A DNA stretch of 64,000 bases from Undaria pinnatifida. Taxonomy: Eukaryota; Sar; Phaeophyceae; Laminariales; Alariaceae. Below the pieces are notes generated by a model that did not search any database, was not told the DNA's origin, and saw only the letters and a list, made by a program, of their open reading frames with translations. Made by a program: the position numbers and the translations under genes. The stretch lies in assembly GCA_012845835.1 (NCBI GenBank), contig JABAKD010000030.1, positions 8,407,805-8,471,804 of the forward strand. Reading direction: 5' to 3'. Every line of letters begins with the position of its first letter. The stretch's first letter is position 1. Positions 1 through 11,888 of the stretch are shown one piece after another.

Positions 1-95
1 AACGAAAATTGTTGTATATAATCGTGTTACGCCGTGCCAAAGGATAACGACAAAACGCGAAAGGAGCTGTTAATGTAATAGTGCGTGGCGCTTGC

Positions 96-155
96 CTTTT
101 CCCATGCCGTAGCCTGAAGTCGAACATCTGGGCCGTATTCGTTCCCTTCCAACAC
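96..155 (-). CDS. Possible exon near window edge (GC donor)
   Basis: A strong pyrimidine tract and CTGCAG acceptor precede VLEGNEYGPDVRLQATAWEK; the frame then meets AAG|GCAAGC, a GC donor context like three others here. Phase 0 fits the 5390 exon. The intron to that exon would be 5.2 kb, and the plus-strand exon at 0.95 kb lies within it, so this could belong to another gene. Confidence 0.45.
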
Positions 156-633
156 CTGCAGAGAGAAGGAGGAAAAAACGTTACAACCGACGAAGTCACC
201 GGGCTTGTTAACCGACAAAGTGGTTCGTTTGCGCGCCCGACACACGTTTATTTCCTCCAGCTCGATGTTTAACGTGGTCAACTCATTTCAACCTGAGTAT
301 GTGCGTGTTCTTGTGTCTTCGCAACAAAAGCTGTTTCCCCCGATCGACGTCGATTAATAGCACACCCAGTGTCCGTCGATGAACACAATTCTTTCTTTTC
401 ACATGATACCCACTCGCTGTCTGGCGTGTGGGGGTATATCATATCTAACTCGCCTGGATGCAACCCTCAGCCGTCCCCTCCGGCCAGCCCTCGGCGAATT
501 GGCCCGCTAGGCGCCACGAGAGGTCAGAGGATTCCTCCTCGTTGCTGCAGAGCGCACCAACAAAATGCATACCACCGTAGACTGAGAAAGATTGTTTTTT
601 TGCTTGGTGTACGTCGTATCGAGTTCATGAACA

Positions 634-712
634 AATAACGGTGCATCACGCAGCTTGCAAAGTTGAGTATCGATTCTAATTTCGTCGAACTCGCAGCTGG
701 TGTATTAGAGTA
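634..712. repeat. 65-bp dispersed element, copy A
   Basis: 'atcacgcagcttgcaaagtt' ... 'aactcgcagctggtgtatt'; other copies at 9300, 34591, 41131 and 49445. Confidence 0.6.
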
Positions 713-952
713 GTTTTATAAAATACAACTGTATGCATTCACAGGCCATGGAGGGTGACGAAGGGCCTTGTGTCTCCAGTGCACAAGAAAAGGCGTACAT
801 TCGTAGACGTGCACGTAGACCGAAAATAAAGAATGAACTTGCTTCGCATGATGACACAAAACACGGCAGTGCTTTGGTTCTTTGGTGGCTAAGTTTTAGC
901 AAGAAGGGCAGTTTGTCGGGATAACTTCATATACCAAGAAGCTTGACGGCAG

Positions 953-1074
953 CACCGGCGGCAGGGCTGAAGTTGGCGATCCTCAATCACAGCGGTAGCG
1001 TGTGGACGACCGTGGCAGGTGGTGGCGAGCCCGTGGTGTACGCTGACACCATCTCTGACTTCGGCTTCGGCAAG
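953..1074 (+). CDS. Isolated plus-strand exon of a second gene
   Basis: A GGCAG acceptor (phase 1) and a GTAGGG donor (phase 0) bound strongly GC3-biased codons: APAAGLKLAILNHSGSVWTT, VAGGGEPVVYADTISDFGFG, K. The codon choice (gtg, ctg, ggc, ttc, aag) matches the minus-strand exons. The start could be the AG at 940-941. No other plus-strand exon was found nearby. No domain recognised; it may belong to a neighbour gene overlapping the window edge or nested in an intron. Confidence 0.5.
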
Positions 1075-2347
1075 GTAGGGATCATATACTACGACAGCTC
1101 GATACTCGCATACGCTCAAAAAATTACACGCGCGGCACCAACACCGCGTAAAGTGTATGGAATAAATATGTGTGTACCGTCTAGGTGGCGTATACGAGTA
1201 CAGAAGTACTTACTTGTCTAGCCATAGCTGTGCTTCGGCTTTCCTTTCGTCTGACATGGCTTCGTTTGACACCGACAACAGCGCTTGGTAGGCTGCCTCG
1301 CCCTGCTTCAACGCGACGACGATGAGAGACAGGAGCACGAGAGACGCGTTACCACAAAAAACGTGGGTTCATCGGGGGGGGGGGGGGGTGCAATGGGTGG
1401 GGGGAAGGTCTGGCCACGAAAGAAAATGGTTTGCGCCAAGCGAGGGATAAGTCACCATCGAGCTATATACGTGTACGAGGTTTTGGGCGCGCTTGATGAA
1501 AAAAATCCTGGAGAAAAAATAAAGAGGGCTTACACTGACAGCAGTCCTCGGTCCATTGCCCCCCCCGTGCCGGCGTCGACGCAAAAGATAATCACCGCCT
1601 GCTGTGGGTTGGCTGACTACGAGTATCATAGGTTGGCAACTACTGGTATTAGTTGGATAGGTACTACTGTCAAATCGCTTCAGTACTGTCAAATCGCTCC
1701 AGGCCGCCGACAACAGGTACTTCAAAAAGAACCACGACGAAAAAATGGGCGCACGATTCGGGTGCACACACACGGGAAGGGTAGCTTCGATGAGATATGC
1801 ATGCACGATGGAAAGAAGCGTCACAACGCAAGCGCGGGTCCATCAGCAGGGCGCAAAGGGTGCATCGTAGCTTCGACGAGAGCCGCAGGCAAAGAGGGCA
1901 CAAATAATAAAAAAACAGGTCGGCTGTCAAGGTGCAGGGAGGGGGGGGAATTCGACGAGACGAGACAGACACGACGCAATGACAGCGGGGGTCCATCACC
2001 AACCATGGGATGCGAAAAAAATAAAACGGGAAAAAGTTTCGATGAGATGCCTACGGTAGGCATAGCATGAGAAGCTTCACTACGCAATAATGGCGGCCCC
2101 ATTTTGTTAAGACTCACAAAGGGGAAAACGTAATCTACCCCTAACTCTAATCTATGGGTCCCCTGACCCTAAACCTTAACCCAAGGGGGAAAGCGGTACT
2201 ATTATAGCCGACAGCCCGTTTTACAGCGTGCTCCCTGGGACGTTCCCCGCAACGTTCCCCGGCACTTACGGGCGGTAAGCTGTTTAGTTAGGATGCAAAG
2301 GGGAAAGGTTAGGGCTTTGATGAAGACAGCCAAGCCATGAAGAGCGC

Positions 2348-2368
2348 CACAACAACATCAACAACAGC

Positions 2369-2452
<84 letters not shown>

Positions 2453-2476
2453 AGCAACAACAACAGCAACAACAAA
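2348..2476. repeat. (CAA)n trinucleotide repeat, ~130 bp
   Basis: Almost perfect CAA units. Poly-Leu and poly-Thr frames here are not genes. Confidence 0.95.
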
Positions 2477-3299
2477 AGCGGGCCATTTAGGGTGCGAAGG
2501 GGTACCAAGCAGATTCGAGCCGACGAAAGCGGCCTTGGGTATACGCTGGGGACCATACTAATAGCAGGTTAGACGCGTACTACGATATATTTTAACGCTT
2601 TTGTAGGATTAATCGATTTGTAAATGATAGGGCTCCTCAACGCCTCGCGCTCACTACTGAAACCCCTTTTTGGAGGGATTTGGGGGCTCTAAAAAAACTT
2701 CCGAAATTCACTTTTTTCTTTCTTTAAAAAATGTTCTGTGTACACCCCCAGCCTAGAGGCGCCACGTGATTGTTCATCATGTACGAGCACGTGTATTTTT
2801 TTTGCCACAAAGCGTTTTTTTGAGGGGGGAAAAGGCATAGAGCTCGTCGGTGTGAGGAATTTCATAAACTGAATGGTGCTGCACGTCTCTACCCCAGCTA
2901 TTAGTTGGCTTAGATCATAGGCCTTACGACAGTTACTTAGTTTCTTGCGGTATTTTTGCGGATTTTTTACGCGTTTTCGCGGATTCTGACTGGCTCGTTC
3001 GTGACTCGGCGCGTGATGATTATTACCAAAATCACTACGCCAATTAGTAGTTAGTGTACGGTGGGAGGGTCATTTTTTTTTTTTTTTTTTGCGGCGGCGG
3101 CCCGGGGTCGCTCGCGCGAGTGATCTCCCCCTGTTCCCTTCTTGTGGCCTTAAGCATTTCGTGCTGTTTTATTTGTGCAAACTGGACTAATCCGCAATGG
3201 AAGGGAAAGGTATGCTGCGCCAAAACAAACGTCCTCGAGTATTTTTGCCACGTGAGAGACATAAGTCGCTTTTGCGCGTGATGATAACACGCTGGTTGA

Positions 3300-4078
3300 A
3301 AAGGGAGTATATCATAACATCATCATAACAGCATCATAACATCATCGTAACATCATCACAACATCATCACAACATCATCATAACATCATCATAACATTAT
3401 CATAACATCATCATAACATCATCATAACATCATCATAGCATCATCATAACATCATCATAACATCATCATAACATCATAACATCATCATAACATTATGTGA
3501 AGGAGTCGTGGTGCCGGATGTTGGGAGGGAAGGGACGCAGGGGTATCAGCTTCGCTTGGAGACAGCACCGGTTCTTCTTTGATGATTTCTTATTACTGGC
3601 GTTGAGCTATGAGAAGCTCGAAGGAGACAGGAAAGGGGAAGGAGTGAGAGCATGGGGGTGGGGTGAGGCTCACAGAGTTCGCTTCACCCTCCAGCATTGC
3701 TGCTGTGCTCTCTTCTGGACCTTTACCTATGGAACGTACAAGGAACGTTCTCCTAGGTGTGCTATATTCCCAAGAGCGCTTAACGCGCTTACTTCTACCT
3801 ATCTTGTCCAGAGGAGGACGTTCCATTACCGAGAACTTTCTTGTGGTATAAGCTAGCTATTCTCTACGGGTTATCCGCTTCACTAAGAATATTCCGTTCT
3901 AAGGGAATCTTCTTGTGGCCAATAGACCGTAACTCTGCGGACTATCTTACCGAATCTATTGCCCGCTATACCGACACTCTATTACAATTATCATAACATC
4001 ATCATAACATCATCATAACATCATCATAACATCATCATAACATCATCATCATAACATCATCATAACATCATAACATCC
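3300..4078. repeat. (CATCATAA)n satellite split by a dispersed element
   Basis: 9-11 bp 'catcatcataa' units at 3303-3496 and 3986-4075. Between them lie unique sequence and, at 3645-3990, copy 1 of the 350-bp element also at 16.27 kb. The element appears to have landed in the satellite. Confidence 0.8.
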
Positions 4079-4477
4079 CTACTAAAACCGTACCCTTGTT
4101 CTTAGCTGGCTTATTACCCCGCCACCCACCGAGCAACTACCACTAGCCTTGAAGCGCCGCCAACCGCCTGCCCTAGCCACAGCGCAAAATGGATCCATCA
4201 GGGTGCTAAATGGATAGATAGAGTCGAGGCCACGAAAAAAAAAAAGTGGTCTGGGCGAAGATTAATCTACTTGCATGGGCGCGGGCCTTACTAATGCCGT
4301 GTCTGCCTGTAGAACAAACAACAGTTTTTTTTAGGGGGGGGAGTCGGGAGAGAAGAACACAAGGGTGCCTCAGAAGAACAAAAGAAGACATCACCCCGTT
4401 GTCGAGCTACATTCGGAGAGGTAAGTAATCAATAATTTCTGCTTCAGCCTGCACAAGCCGTGGTTAAATCGTTTACA

Positions 4478-4770
4478 ATGAATGATGTGAATGATGTGAA
4501 TGATGTGAATGATGTGAATGATGTGAGTGATGTGAATGATGTGAGTGATGTGAATGATGTGAGTGATGTGAATGATGTGAATGATGGAATGATGTCAATG
4601 ATGTGAATGATGTCAATGATGTGAACGATGTGAATGGTGTGAACGATGTGAATGGTGTGAATGATGTGAATGATGTGAATGATGTGAACGATGTGAACGA
4701 TGTGAATGATGTGAACGATGTGAATGATGTGAATGATGTGAATGATGTGAACGATGTGAATGATGTGATA
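4478..4770. repeat. 9-bp satellite 'aatgatgtg'
   Basis: About 32 units with AAC/AGT variants. Open frames on both strands (DVNDVN, HIIHIV) are compositional. Confidence 0.95.
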
Positions 4771-4799
4771 CAAGCCTACAGATAGAGAAAATCTACAAC

Positions 4800-5375
4800 A
4801 TAGGAGAAACGTCTTACACACAGAGAACGTATACACACACGCAGAGTGGGAAATGTCTGCAGATGGAGAATGTCTGCAGATAGAAATTATCTTTAGATAT
4901 ATAATGCCTACATATTATAATGTCAACATATAATTCTACGTATAATGCCTACTCACAGAGAATGCCTAACATATAGAGAACGCCTAACATGCAGACAGAG
5001 AATGTCTGCAGATGATGGAGGACGTCTAAAGACAGAGAATTCCCGCATATAGAGAATGTCTACACACAAAGAACGTGTACATGCAGATAGAGAATGTCTG
5101 CAGATAGACGATGTCTACAGATAGCAATTGTCTATAGATAGAGAACGTCTACACATATAGAAAGTCTACATATAGAGAATGTCTACATGTATATAGAAAG
5201 TCTACATATAGAGATGTCTACATGTATATAGAAAGTCTACATATAGATAATGTCCACATGTAGAGAATGCCTATCACATAGAGAACGTCTAACATGCAGA
5301 TATAGAATATCTGCAGATACAGCATGTCTACATATAGAGAACGCCTGCATGCAGGTTGAGAACACCTACATGCAA
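4800..5375. repeat. Degenerate ~20-28 bp minisatellite
   Basis: Repeats of 'agagaa.gtctacatat' with variants (cctaacatgcag, tctgcagat). Confidence 0.85.
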
Positions 5376-5389
5376 ATAAAGAACGTCAC

Positions 5390-5476
5390 CTTTCCCGGAA
5401 AGGCTAGCGTCCAGTTGTTGACAGCCTCTTTCAAAGCTTTGCTCTTCAAGAGCGCTTCCCATTTTCCATCCAGTAG
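5390..5476 (-). CDS. Exon: C-terminal part
   Basis: GTGACG donor clear; acceptor TTAAG at 5477 is the best of several, so the start is uncertain. LLDGKWEALLKSKALKEAVN then NWTLAFPGK. No domain recognised. Confidence 0.55.
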
Positions 5477-6105
5477 CTTAATACGGGGCAAGACGTACAA
5501 CAGCGTCAGGGACGACGGCGACGGTGGAGGTGTCAAGGGAGGCCAAGGTGGGGAGGACAGAGAAAAAACAAGTTGAAAGGGTGAGGAAGCCGAGGGGACG
5601 GGGGCACTGCTGTTCGTTTGAAGGGTGGGAACGATGGCGAGGCAGAGGACATCATGTGTCGGAAGATACGACCCCGCAATAAAAATCACCACCGTGATTG
5701 TACAGATCGCCCTTCCTTGTGGTAGGCGTGAAAACGAAAAAGTCGAAGGAAAAATCCTGCGCTACGACGAGAGGGCGTCCACTCTTGGCGTCTTGCGAAG
5801 GGTTTTTTCGGAGGTTTGCTCGCCCCCGTTCATTTTGGCTCGCGGGTTGGCCGCTTCTGATTCAGCTGACTTTTGTTTGAGGAAAAGTAGGTTCTTCTAC
5901 AACGGCAGGCGGCGTGCTTTTGTGCCTGTGTCCGACGCAAGCACCAAAAAATCGAAAACGGAAATATGAACTCGATGTGGCGTCGGGGTTAAAGCAGTCT
6001 AATTTACTTAATAAAGGTCCAAGGCGAGAAGCAGGGAGAGACAAAATCGAGGCGCTTGTCCAAGCTTCGACCGGTATACCTTTTGCCTTTTTGTGCGTGG
6101 CTTAC

Positions 6106-6240
6106 CATTCCTAGGTGAGAAGCGTGCACTGTCCGTCCCTGTATCGACGCCCACTCGCCGTTCCCGGCAGAGTCGTCGTGCAGACAGGCGTTGATCAAGC
6201 GCTTACACTCGTCGACTATGTTCGACTTCAAAAGCGACAC
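6106..6240 (-). CDS. Exon: C-terminal part
   Basis: Forty-five codons, phase 0, ACCAG acceptor, GTAAGC donor. VSLLKSNIVDECKRLINACL, HDDSAGNGEWASIQGRTV. No domain recognised. Confidence 0.68.
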
Positions 6241-6919
6241 CTGGTGGAGTGATAAGAGAGGGTGGATGGTGTAGTGTGGTGTACACGCGACGGAAGCACG
6301 CACGAAGAGCAAAAAAAGGGGGATTCACTTGACGCGGTTATCACGTTGATCACGCACACCCTCAGCGCGACACCCGAAACAATCAGATGGAGCGGGCGAC
6401 GACGTGCACAACAAACGAAAGCACGCGCGAAGATAGAAAAAAAGGAGGGATTCATTCATGAAACTCAACCGTTCTCAGCATTAACCCTTTTACTGCCGGC
6501 AAAAATCAATCTACTCTAATTCCAAGGGGAATAAATATTCCACTCTAATTCCAAGTAGATTTCTCCCCTGAAAGCGCGGTTGCAGTTAGCTCCGACACGG
6601 GCTAAGCATGCCTTCCGAACAAAACAGGTCGTGCTGAAAGTGTGATGGCGCCGTCTGATTCCACCCACTTGCCAACGCAGGCCCGCATATCCAAAGACCC
6701 AACTAATTCATCGTCACCAACGTGGTGATGTCGGAAGGGCAAAAACCCGATGTATTGATCAGACAGCAGCAGGAGAAGCAGCAGCAGCAGTGTCCAGCAG
6801 CGTTCGACAGAGTATTTACGCAGGACAGAAAAGCGAAGGGGTCCACCAACACAACACGGGTGTGGACCTAGATTTCTGATCGGATTTTTTTCACCCCACA
6901 CATTATTGCAGCGTGCCTT

Positions 6920-7130
6920 GACGCCCCTCCCCCCCTCCCCCCCTCCCCTCCTCTTCTCTCCTTCCCCCCCCCCCCCTCCTCCCCTCTTCCCTCCTCCCCC
7001 CCCCCCCCTCCTCCCCTCTTCCCTCCTCCCCCCCCCTCCCCCCCCCCTCTTCCCTCTCCCCCCCCCCCCCCCCCCTTCCCCCCCCCCCTTCCCCCCCCCC
7101 CTTCCCCCACCTTTCCCTCCCTCCCCCCCG
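6920..7130. repeat. Poly-C rich tract, ~210 bp
   Basis: C-runs with CT and TT interruptions; potential G-quadruplex in the minus-strand transcript. Confidence 0.95.
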
Positions 7131-7729
7131 GCTCGGCCAAGTCAGAGATAGGGCTCACTCACTCGACAGGTCAAACAGATACGTCGCGTTAGTAAGGGGC
7201 TGTGAGATTCGGAAAATCTTTGTGCCGGAAACAGCGACCTAATTACGAAATCGAGATGTGCGTTTACTGTCGCCTTGTTTGTGATACCTCCGTGTCCGCC
7301 CTCTCCCAACCACCCTCTTCCAGCCGGTTTCCCTTCCCTTCCCTCCCCTCCCCTCATCCCTCGTCCCCACCCGTATCTATCTCACAGCTCGGCTCCCGTC
7401 CTTTCCCATTCCTCTTGAATACGTCGCTTTTGGTGCGCCTCTATTTTCTTCAACATCCTCCCCGTTTTTTTTCTGTGGTATTCCCTTCCGCTTTGTTAAT
7501 ACAAACAAAAATAAAAATCGAGGAATTCGTCGACCGCTTTTCTTGTTTGCAAGCTGCGCGTGTGTGATGTTTCGATCGCGCTTACTATATAATACAGTGC
7601 AGGCTTTGTCGCGTAGTGGATGATGTAATAGGATAATAGCTAGTAACTAATGATACCAATTTTCTATTTTTCCGTTCCACTGACTCGAAAAAGATCAAGC
7701 CGTCCTTCTGTGTGTGGTTTTCCACTCGC

Positions 7730-7837
7730 CTTGACGTCGTCGTGACACTGCACGCTGCCGGCTGCAAACGTGTAAGTGCCTCCCTCGACGGCTGCCGAGA
7801 CCTGCTCTTGTGTTTGACCAACAAGGAACGCCTCCAC
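7730..7837 (-). CDS. Exon: C-terminal part (GC donor, or terminal exon)
   Basis: CGCAG acceptor, phase 0. VEAFLVGQTQEQVSAAVEGG, TYTFAAGSVQCHDDVK. The coding frame could leave at AAG|GCGAGT (GC donor, phase 0), as annotated, or run on 22 more codons to a TAG at 7661-7663, which would make this the last exon. The next exon fits the GC reading. Confidence 0.6.
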
Positions 7838-8386
7838 CTGCGGCAATCCAGACCGAGATCAAATGGACAAGGGGGGGGGGGGGGGGGGGGGGGCAGAAAA
7901 AAGAATAACTAAATCTACGTAAACGCGCAAAAAAAAGAAGAACCGACTGTTCTTCGCGAATGGACAAGGAGGACAGAAAAAAGATGACCTAATCTGGAAT
8001 TAAAAAAAAGATGAAAACTTGAGCTACACACCAGTGCTTTGCGTTACTCGTACTCCAACAAAACGTTATCGGCCGACGGCCGCAAGCTCGTAGATAAGGG
8101 CTGTCGGTACAGGCTACCGTACCATTCAGAGGAAAGAGTCGGGACTAACCAGACTTTGGGCTTATGTTATGGTGTTGCCCTGGGAGCCAAACATGACAAA
8201 TAATCCAGGACACGGATACGACATAAAAAGGTTTTCACATGCCCTTGAAGGCATGTGCGTGTAGGAAGGTTGTATGCCCTTTGGGCTCTAAAGGTAAAAG
8301 CTAGCAAAAATATCAGCCAGACGGCCATAACGAAGAACGGGGAGCGGGGGGGGGAAGAGGTGGGGGGGGGCGGGGGTTGTACTCAC

Positions 8387-8533
8387 GTCGAACGGGGCAC
8401 CTTCCGTGGCAACCCCGATGAGGCGATCTTCGACTCCACGGACCGCTAGCTCCAGCACGACTTCTACCTCCGTCCTCGAAGGGTCTAGCTCGTGTTCCAT
8501 CTTCTCGTAAGTGTCAAGCTCATCCCTCGGTGC
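8387..8533 (-). CDS. Exon: C-terminal part
   Basis: Forty-nine codons, phase 0, TTGCAG acceptor, GTGAGT donor. APRDELDTYEKMEHELDPSR, VEVVLELAVRGVEDRLIGVA, TEGAPFD. No domain recognised. Confidence 0.72.
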
Positions 8534-8700
8534 CTGCAACGCGACGGCACGTCCTTTTAGTTAATGTTTCGCTTTCTTATTTAGGAATTCGCTTTCTTAT
8601 CCAAGAATCTGGGGGAAATTGAGAATACATTCGCTCGATGTTTGCGGCGCGAAGCATAAAGAGAATCAAATATTTTTAAAGCTATGAATGGGTCGCTCAG

Positions 8701-8770
8701 GCGTCTTCTTGCAGGTGTCGAGCTCGCTCGTCTCGCGGTGCCTGTAACGCGACTGCACTTTCATTTCTTA
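8701..8770 (-). pseudogene. Echo of the 5' edge of the 8.39 kb exon
   Basis: Both acceptor context (acgcgac.gcac) and first codons (gcaccg..ga.gag) are repeated; reads APRDERARHLQEDA then stop, against APRDELDTYEKM. Confidence 0.75.
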
Positions 8771-9109
8771 CATGAATAACTACGCTTTATTGTTTTAAGA
8801 GTTTGAATGTTCAAAAAAAAATTGGCTCGACCTATTTACGCGAAACGTTAATAACAAAATAATTGTTTTGTGCCAAACAAAACACGAGAAAAAATATTTG
8901 TTTTACGCCAAAACGAAACACCTTCAAGAAAAATCGTCATTTCATGATGAAATTATCATGGTGTGTAGGACACTCTTGCCCCACGGATACGTATCGTACT
9001 CGTTCGAGCCAGCCCCCCCCCCCCCCCCCCAAGAAAAAAAACGGCTTCTTAAGCAGACGTTGACCCAAATAACAAAAGGTCCTTAAGTGGTGTCGCGTGC
9101 CGCTGTGCT

Positions 9110-9237
9110 TAGCGCAGCGTTTGGACGTGAAGACAGCGAAGGGGAGACCGTGCCGACAAGGGCCGCACACCATTAGCGCAGCGTTTGGACGTGAAGACAG
9201 CGAAGGGGAGACCGTGCCGACAAGGGCCGCACACCAT
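9110..9237. repeat. Perfect ~64-bp tandem duplication
   Basis: 'agcgcagcgtttggacgtga...gggccgcacaccat' occurs twice head to tail without visible change; recent. Confidence 0.9.
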
Positions 9238-9299
9238 TGCGAGGCAGAGGACAAGATCCAAGGCGCGTCGATACCGATCACATTTTTTTTTACAAAAAT

Positions 9300-9372
9300 G
9301 TTCTTACAACGTCAGCTGTGAGTTTGACGAATTTAGAGCCGATACCAATCTTCGCAAGCTGCGTAAGACACC
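9300..9372. repeat. 65-bp dispersed element, copy C
   Basis: 'cagctgtgagtttgacgaat' then 'gcaagctgcgtaagacacc'. Same orientation at 41131 and 49445; reverse at 634 and 34591. Confidence 0.65.
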
Positions 9373-10704
9373 GGTTTTGCCCGCGAAAATCCCACGGACA
9401 TATAGACTAATATCTATAGTCATCAAAACATTTTTTAGTTGCACGTCGACGGCGAAGGATGGTTGTGCTTTCTTCCTTCAACAAGGATGCTTCAACAAGG
9501 ATGTTACGAACCGACAGGTTGTATGATACCATCACCGGCCCTCTCACAAGAAAAAGGAGCCCCTCACACACACCGCACACTGCCCGGCGGTCCTCTGATA
9601 GGGCAGGGCCCCCTACACCAAGAAAAAATGCCTTAATAAATAACTTCGGCAAAACAAGAAAATCGACAGCTAGCTGTCACACTGAAGTTTAGTAGAAGGA
9701 CACACCCGTTATTTCTCACTTCTAAGAAAGCTAACCTAAAAACCAAAATTTAGTTCGCATTTTCGATATACTATCGGAGGGCTGAGCCTGCCATGCAAGG
9801 CAGATGCAGCAGATCGATACGGCTCTTTCGGCTCTTTTGTTTCCCCCAGAAATATATATATATATTATATATATATGGGTCGCAGGTACACTTTCTACCG
9901 TTACGTAGGCAGATCTTCTCGTCGTGAAGATTTGTATGAACGGTAGCCGTTCCAGAGGTATTGGATATCGTGTCTTGTTGCACTAAAAGTGGTCGTGGAG
10001 TCTCCGTAGATTCTCATGACAGAGAGGAGGGTAATCACGTTTCCCGCTGACAAGTAATCACTGTCGACTCTCTGTTTCGCCTGCGAAGCACCTCTCGTTG
10101 CCTCGAGGCACTTCCATCGTTACCGTCGCTTGGTTCGCCGTCGAACCTTGATCCAACCTGGCGTGTCCTCCACGCTGCGAAGGACAAGAAGAGAAGTAGT
10201 TGCAAGTTGCGAGTCGAACCTGGGTTACCCCAAACCCTCATCTATATATATATGTACATATATATCATATTCCAGGAGTCGAGGTTTGTATCCAAAAATT
10301 ATTATTATCCTTAGCTACACTGATTCCGAAGTGCAGCGTTGTCGCTGCCGAAAGCGTGGGTGCATGGCTGAACTGGTTAAAACGCATCCCACCGCTGTTA
10401 CTTGTGGTATCCGACGCCATTTGTGTTAGGGCATTGTCCTGGGATTCCTAGCAAAGAGGCCTGCCGCGGTAGGATCTAGGATGTGGGATATATACGGAAT
10501 ATTGGGATAACAAAAAAGGTTTCACATGCCTTTAAAGGCGTGTACGTATAGGAAAAAGGGGATACTACAAACTGGCATCCCGCCAGCGATCCACTTCTGT
10601 CCGTGGATAGGTTGGATTATTGCAAGAGCTTTCTCCGAGACAAGTGAGTGACCAACTTGGAACCTGCCTATTTAATACTCCGGAGTAGTACAGAGACCTA
10701 CAAC

Positions 10705-11060
10705 AAGAGGTCCAGTGTATTGCTATCTGTGTCTTATCTTACTGTCCTCGGCCTTGTCGACAGTAGAGGGGTTTAGTCCGTTTTACTGTTGGTAAAAGGT
10801 TAACCAACAGTCTACCCCCAGGAGAAACCTACCGTAAGCCTTGCGCCGCCATAAAAAGATGAAAAAAGCGCTCTCGGGTAAAAAGGTCTAGTGTCTTGTA
10901 GTCTGCGTCTTATCTTACTATCCTCGGCCTTGTCGACACAGTAGAGGGGTTTTGTCTGTTTTACTATTGGTAAAAGGTTAACCAACTGTCTACCCCCAGG
11001 AGAAACCTACCGTAAGCCTTGCGCCACCACAAAAAGATGAAAGAAGCGCTCTCGCATAAA
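10705..11060. repeat. ~180-bp tandem duplication
   Basis: Two units (10705-10882, 10887-11060) share 'cttatcttact.tcctcggccttgtcgaca' and 'ctacccccaggagaaacctaccg'. Confidence 0.9.
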
Positions 11061-11427
11061 AGAACGGCATTCCCCTCCTTAATATCGCACAAGCTGGCAT
11101 GTCTTTTCGTACGAAACCGCTGGCTGGGAAACGTCGAGCGTCTACCACAAGCACATCACAAGGCTATCGACTCCACACAAACCAAGTAAAGCATGCACCT
11201 CTAACGCGAACCGATCAGAGCGCGTCAACGCAAGCAAGCAGACGTTTAGTTTGAACAAGAGAAGCAGCGTAAGCCTTGTGTGTGGTTGGTTTACGATTCC
11301 AGAGAATCAAAAAGCCTGAACCGCAGTTTGGCTGTTTCTGTGGTGATGTGAGCCTCGGCGCTGAAGATACCGCTGGTGACCTTTGGTATTTTATTTCGCG
11401 ACCGAAGTCTCCCGTGTATAATCTCAC

Positions 11428-11547
11428 CACATACACCGTAACGAGGGCACGGGCCTCCGCCAACAAAGCCCTGGCCTTGTCCAGGCGTATGCGCGCCTTT
11501 TCCACCGCCGCCTCGGCCTCTTCTCTCTTGGAAACCTTTTCTTCCAC
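11428..11547 (-). CDS. Exon: returning coiled coil, continued
   Basis: Forty codons, phase 0, AAAAG acceptor. [36 protein letters not shown]: a regular heptad coil. The donor GTGAGA at 11422-11427 was chosen because it keeps phase 0; an earlier weak GTTACG is possible. Confidence 0.75.
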
Positions 11548-11814
11548 CTTTTATGTTGGTAACGGTAAACGAATAGTGGGGTTAGGGGATCGACAATGAA
11601 AGGTGAGCTGTATGATACGTCAGAAATTCGCGATCAAAGCAAATATCACACTTCAGTAGCTTGCAATGATGAGTTTCGACAAGACCCGCGTTCTCAATGT
11701 GTTCAAAATATGCATTTCTTAATTACTTCATAAAAAAAAAGGTCGCCAATGCATGCGTGCGCTCTCGGTCTGCAGGTGTGGAAAGGTGTGTGCGCCTGCT
11801 ACTGCAGTATTGCG

Positions 11815-11888
11815 TGGGGTTTGGCTGCCTTCGCCTTCTTCTCTTCTTCATAAACTTTTTCTTCTCTTACCATGTTGCGTTGGTGACG
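11815..11888 (-). pseudogene. Echo of the 5' edge of the 11.43 kb exon
   Basis: Reads EEKVYEEEKKAKAAKPHAIL against [19 protein letters not shown], with matching 'gttggt.acgg' intron flank. Frame open but no donor follows. Confidence 0.65.

Larger units (their letters stand above)
1075..5385. other. Repeat-dominated interval without recognised minus-strand exon
   Basis: A G-run (1374-1388), CAA, CATCATAA, 9-bp and 20-28 bp satellites, and the 350-bp element. The 261-codon plus-strand frame at 1285-2070 has no coding signature. Telomere-like 'ccctaaccttaaccc' phrases near 2130-2185 are too short to mean more. Confidence 0.5.

Noticed and set aside
81..281. Longer minus exon running to 281
   Set aside because: A strong pyrimidine tract and CTGCAG inside it at 156-158 mark an acceptor, so only the 96-155 part is likely coding.
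889..1119. Minus-strand exon at 1.0 kb
   Set aside because: The plus-strand reading of the same bases has far better codon bias and clear AG/GT borders.
1285..2070. 261-codon plus-strand open frame
   Set aside because: No codon bias, spans a G-run and short direct repeats, no domain; its openness is compositional.
2284..2556. Poly-Leu / poly-Thr frames
   Set aside because: They are translations of a CAA microsatellite.
4478..5375. CRISPR-like array
   Set aside because: Direct contiguous or degenerate satellites without unique spacers, in eukaryotic sequence.
6868..7158. Gly- or Pro-rich frames
   Set aside because: Translations of a poly-C tract; same for 13851-14252 and 32739-33013.
7661..7729. 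Terminal coding extension to a TAG stop
   Set aside because: Kept only as an alternative: the GC donor at 7730 gives phase 0 into a good exon at 6240, and two or three more exons follow.
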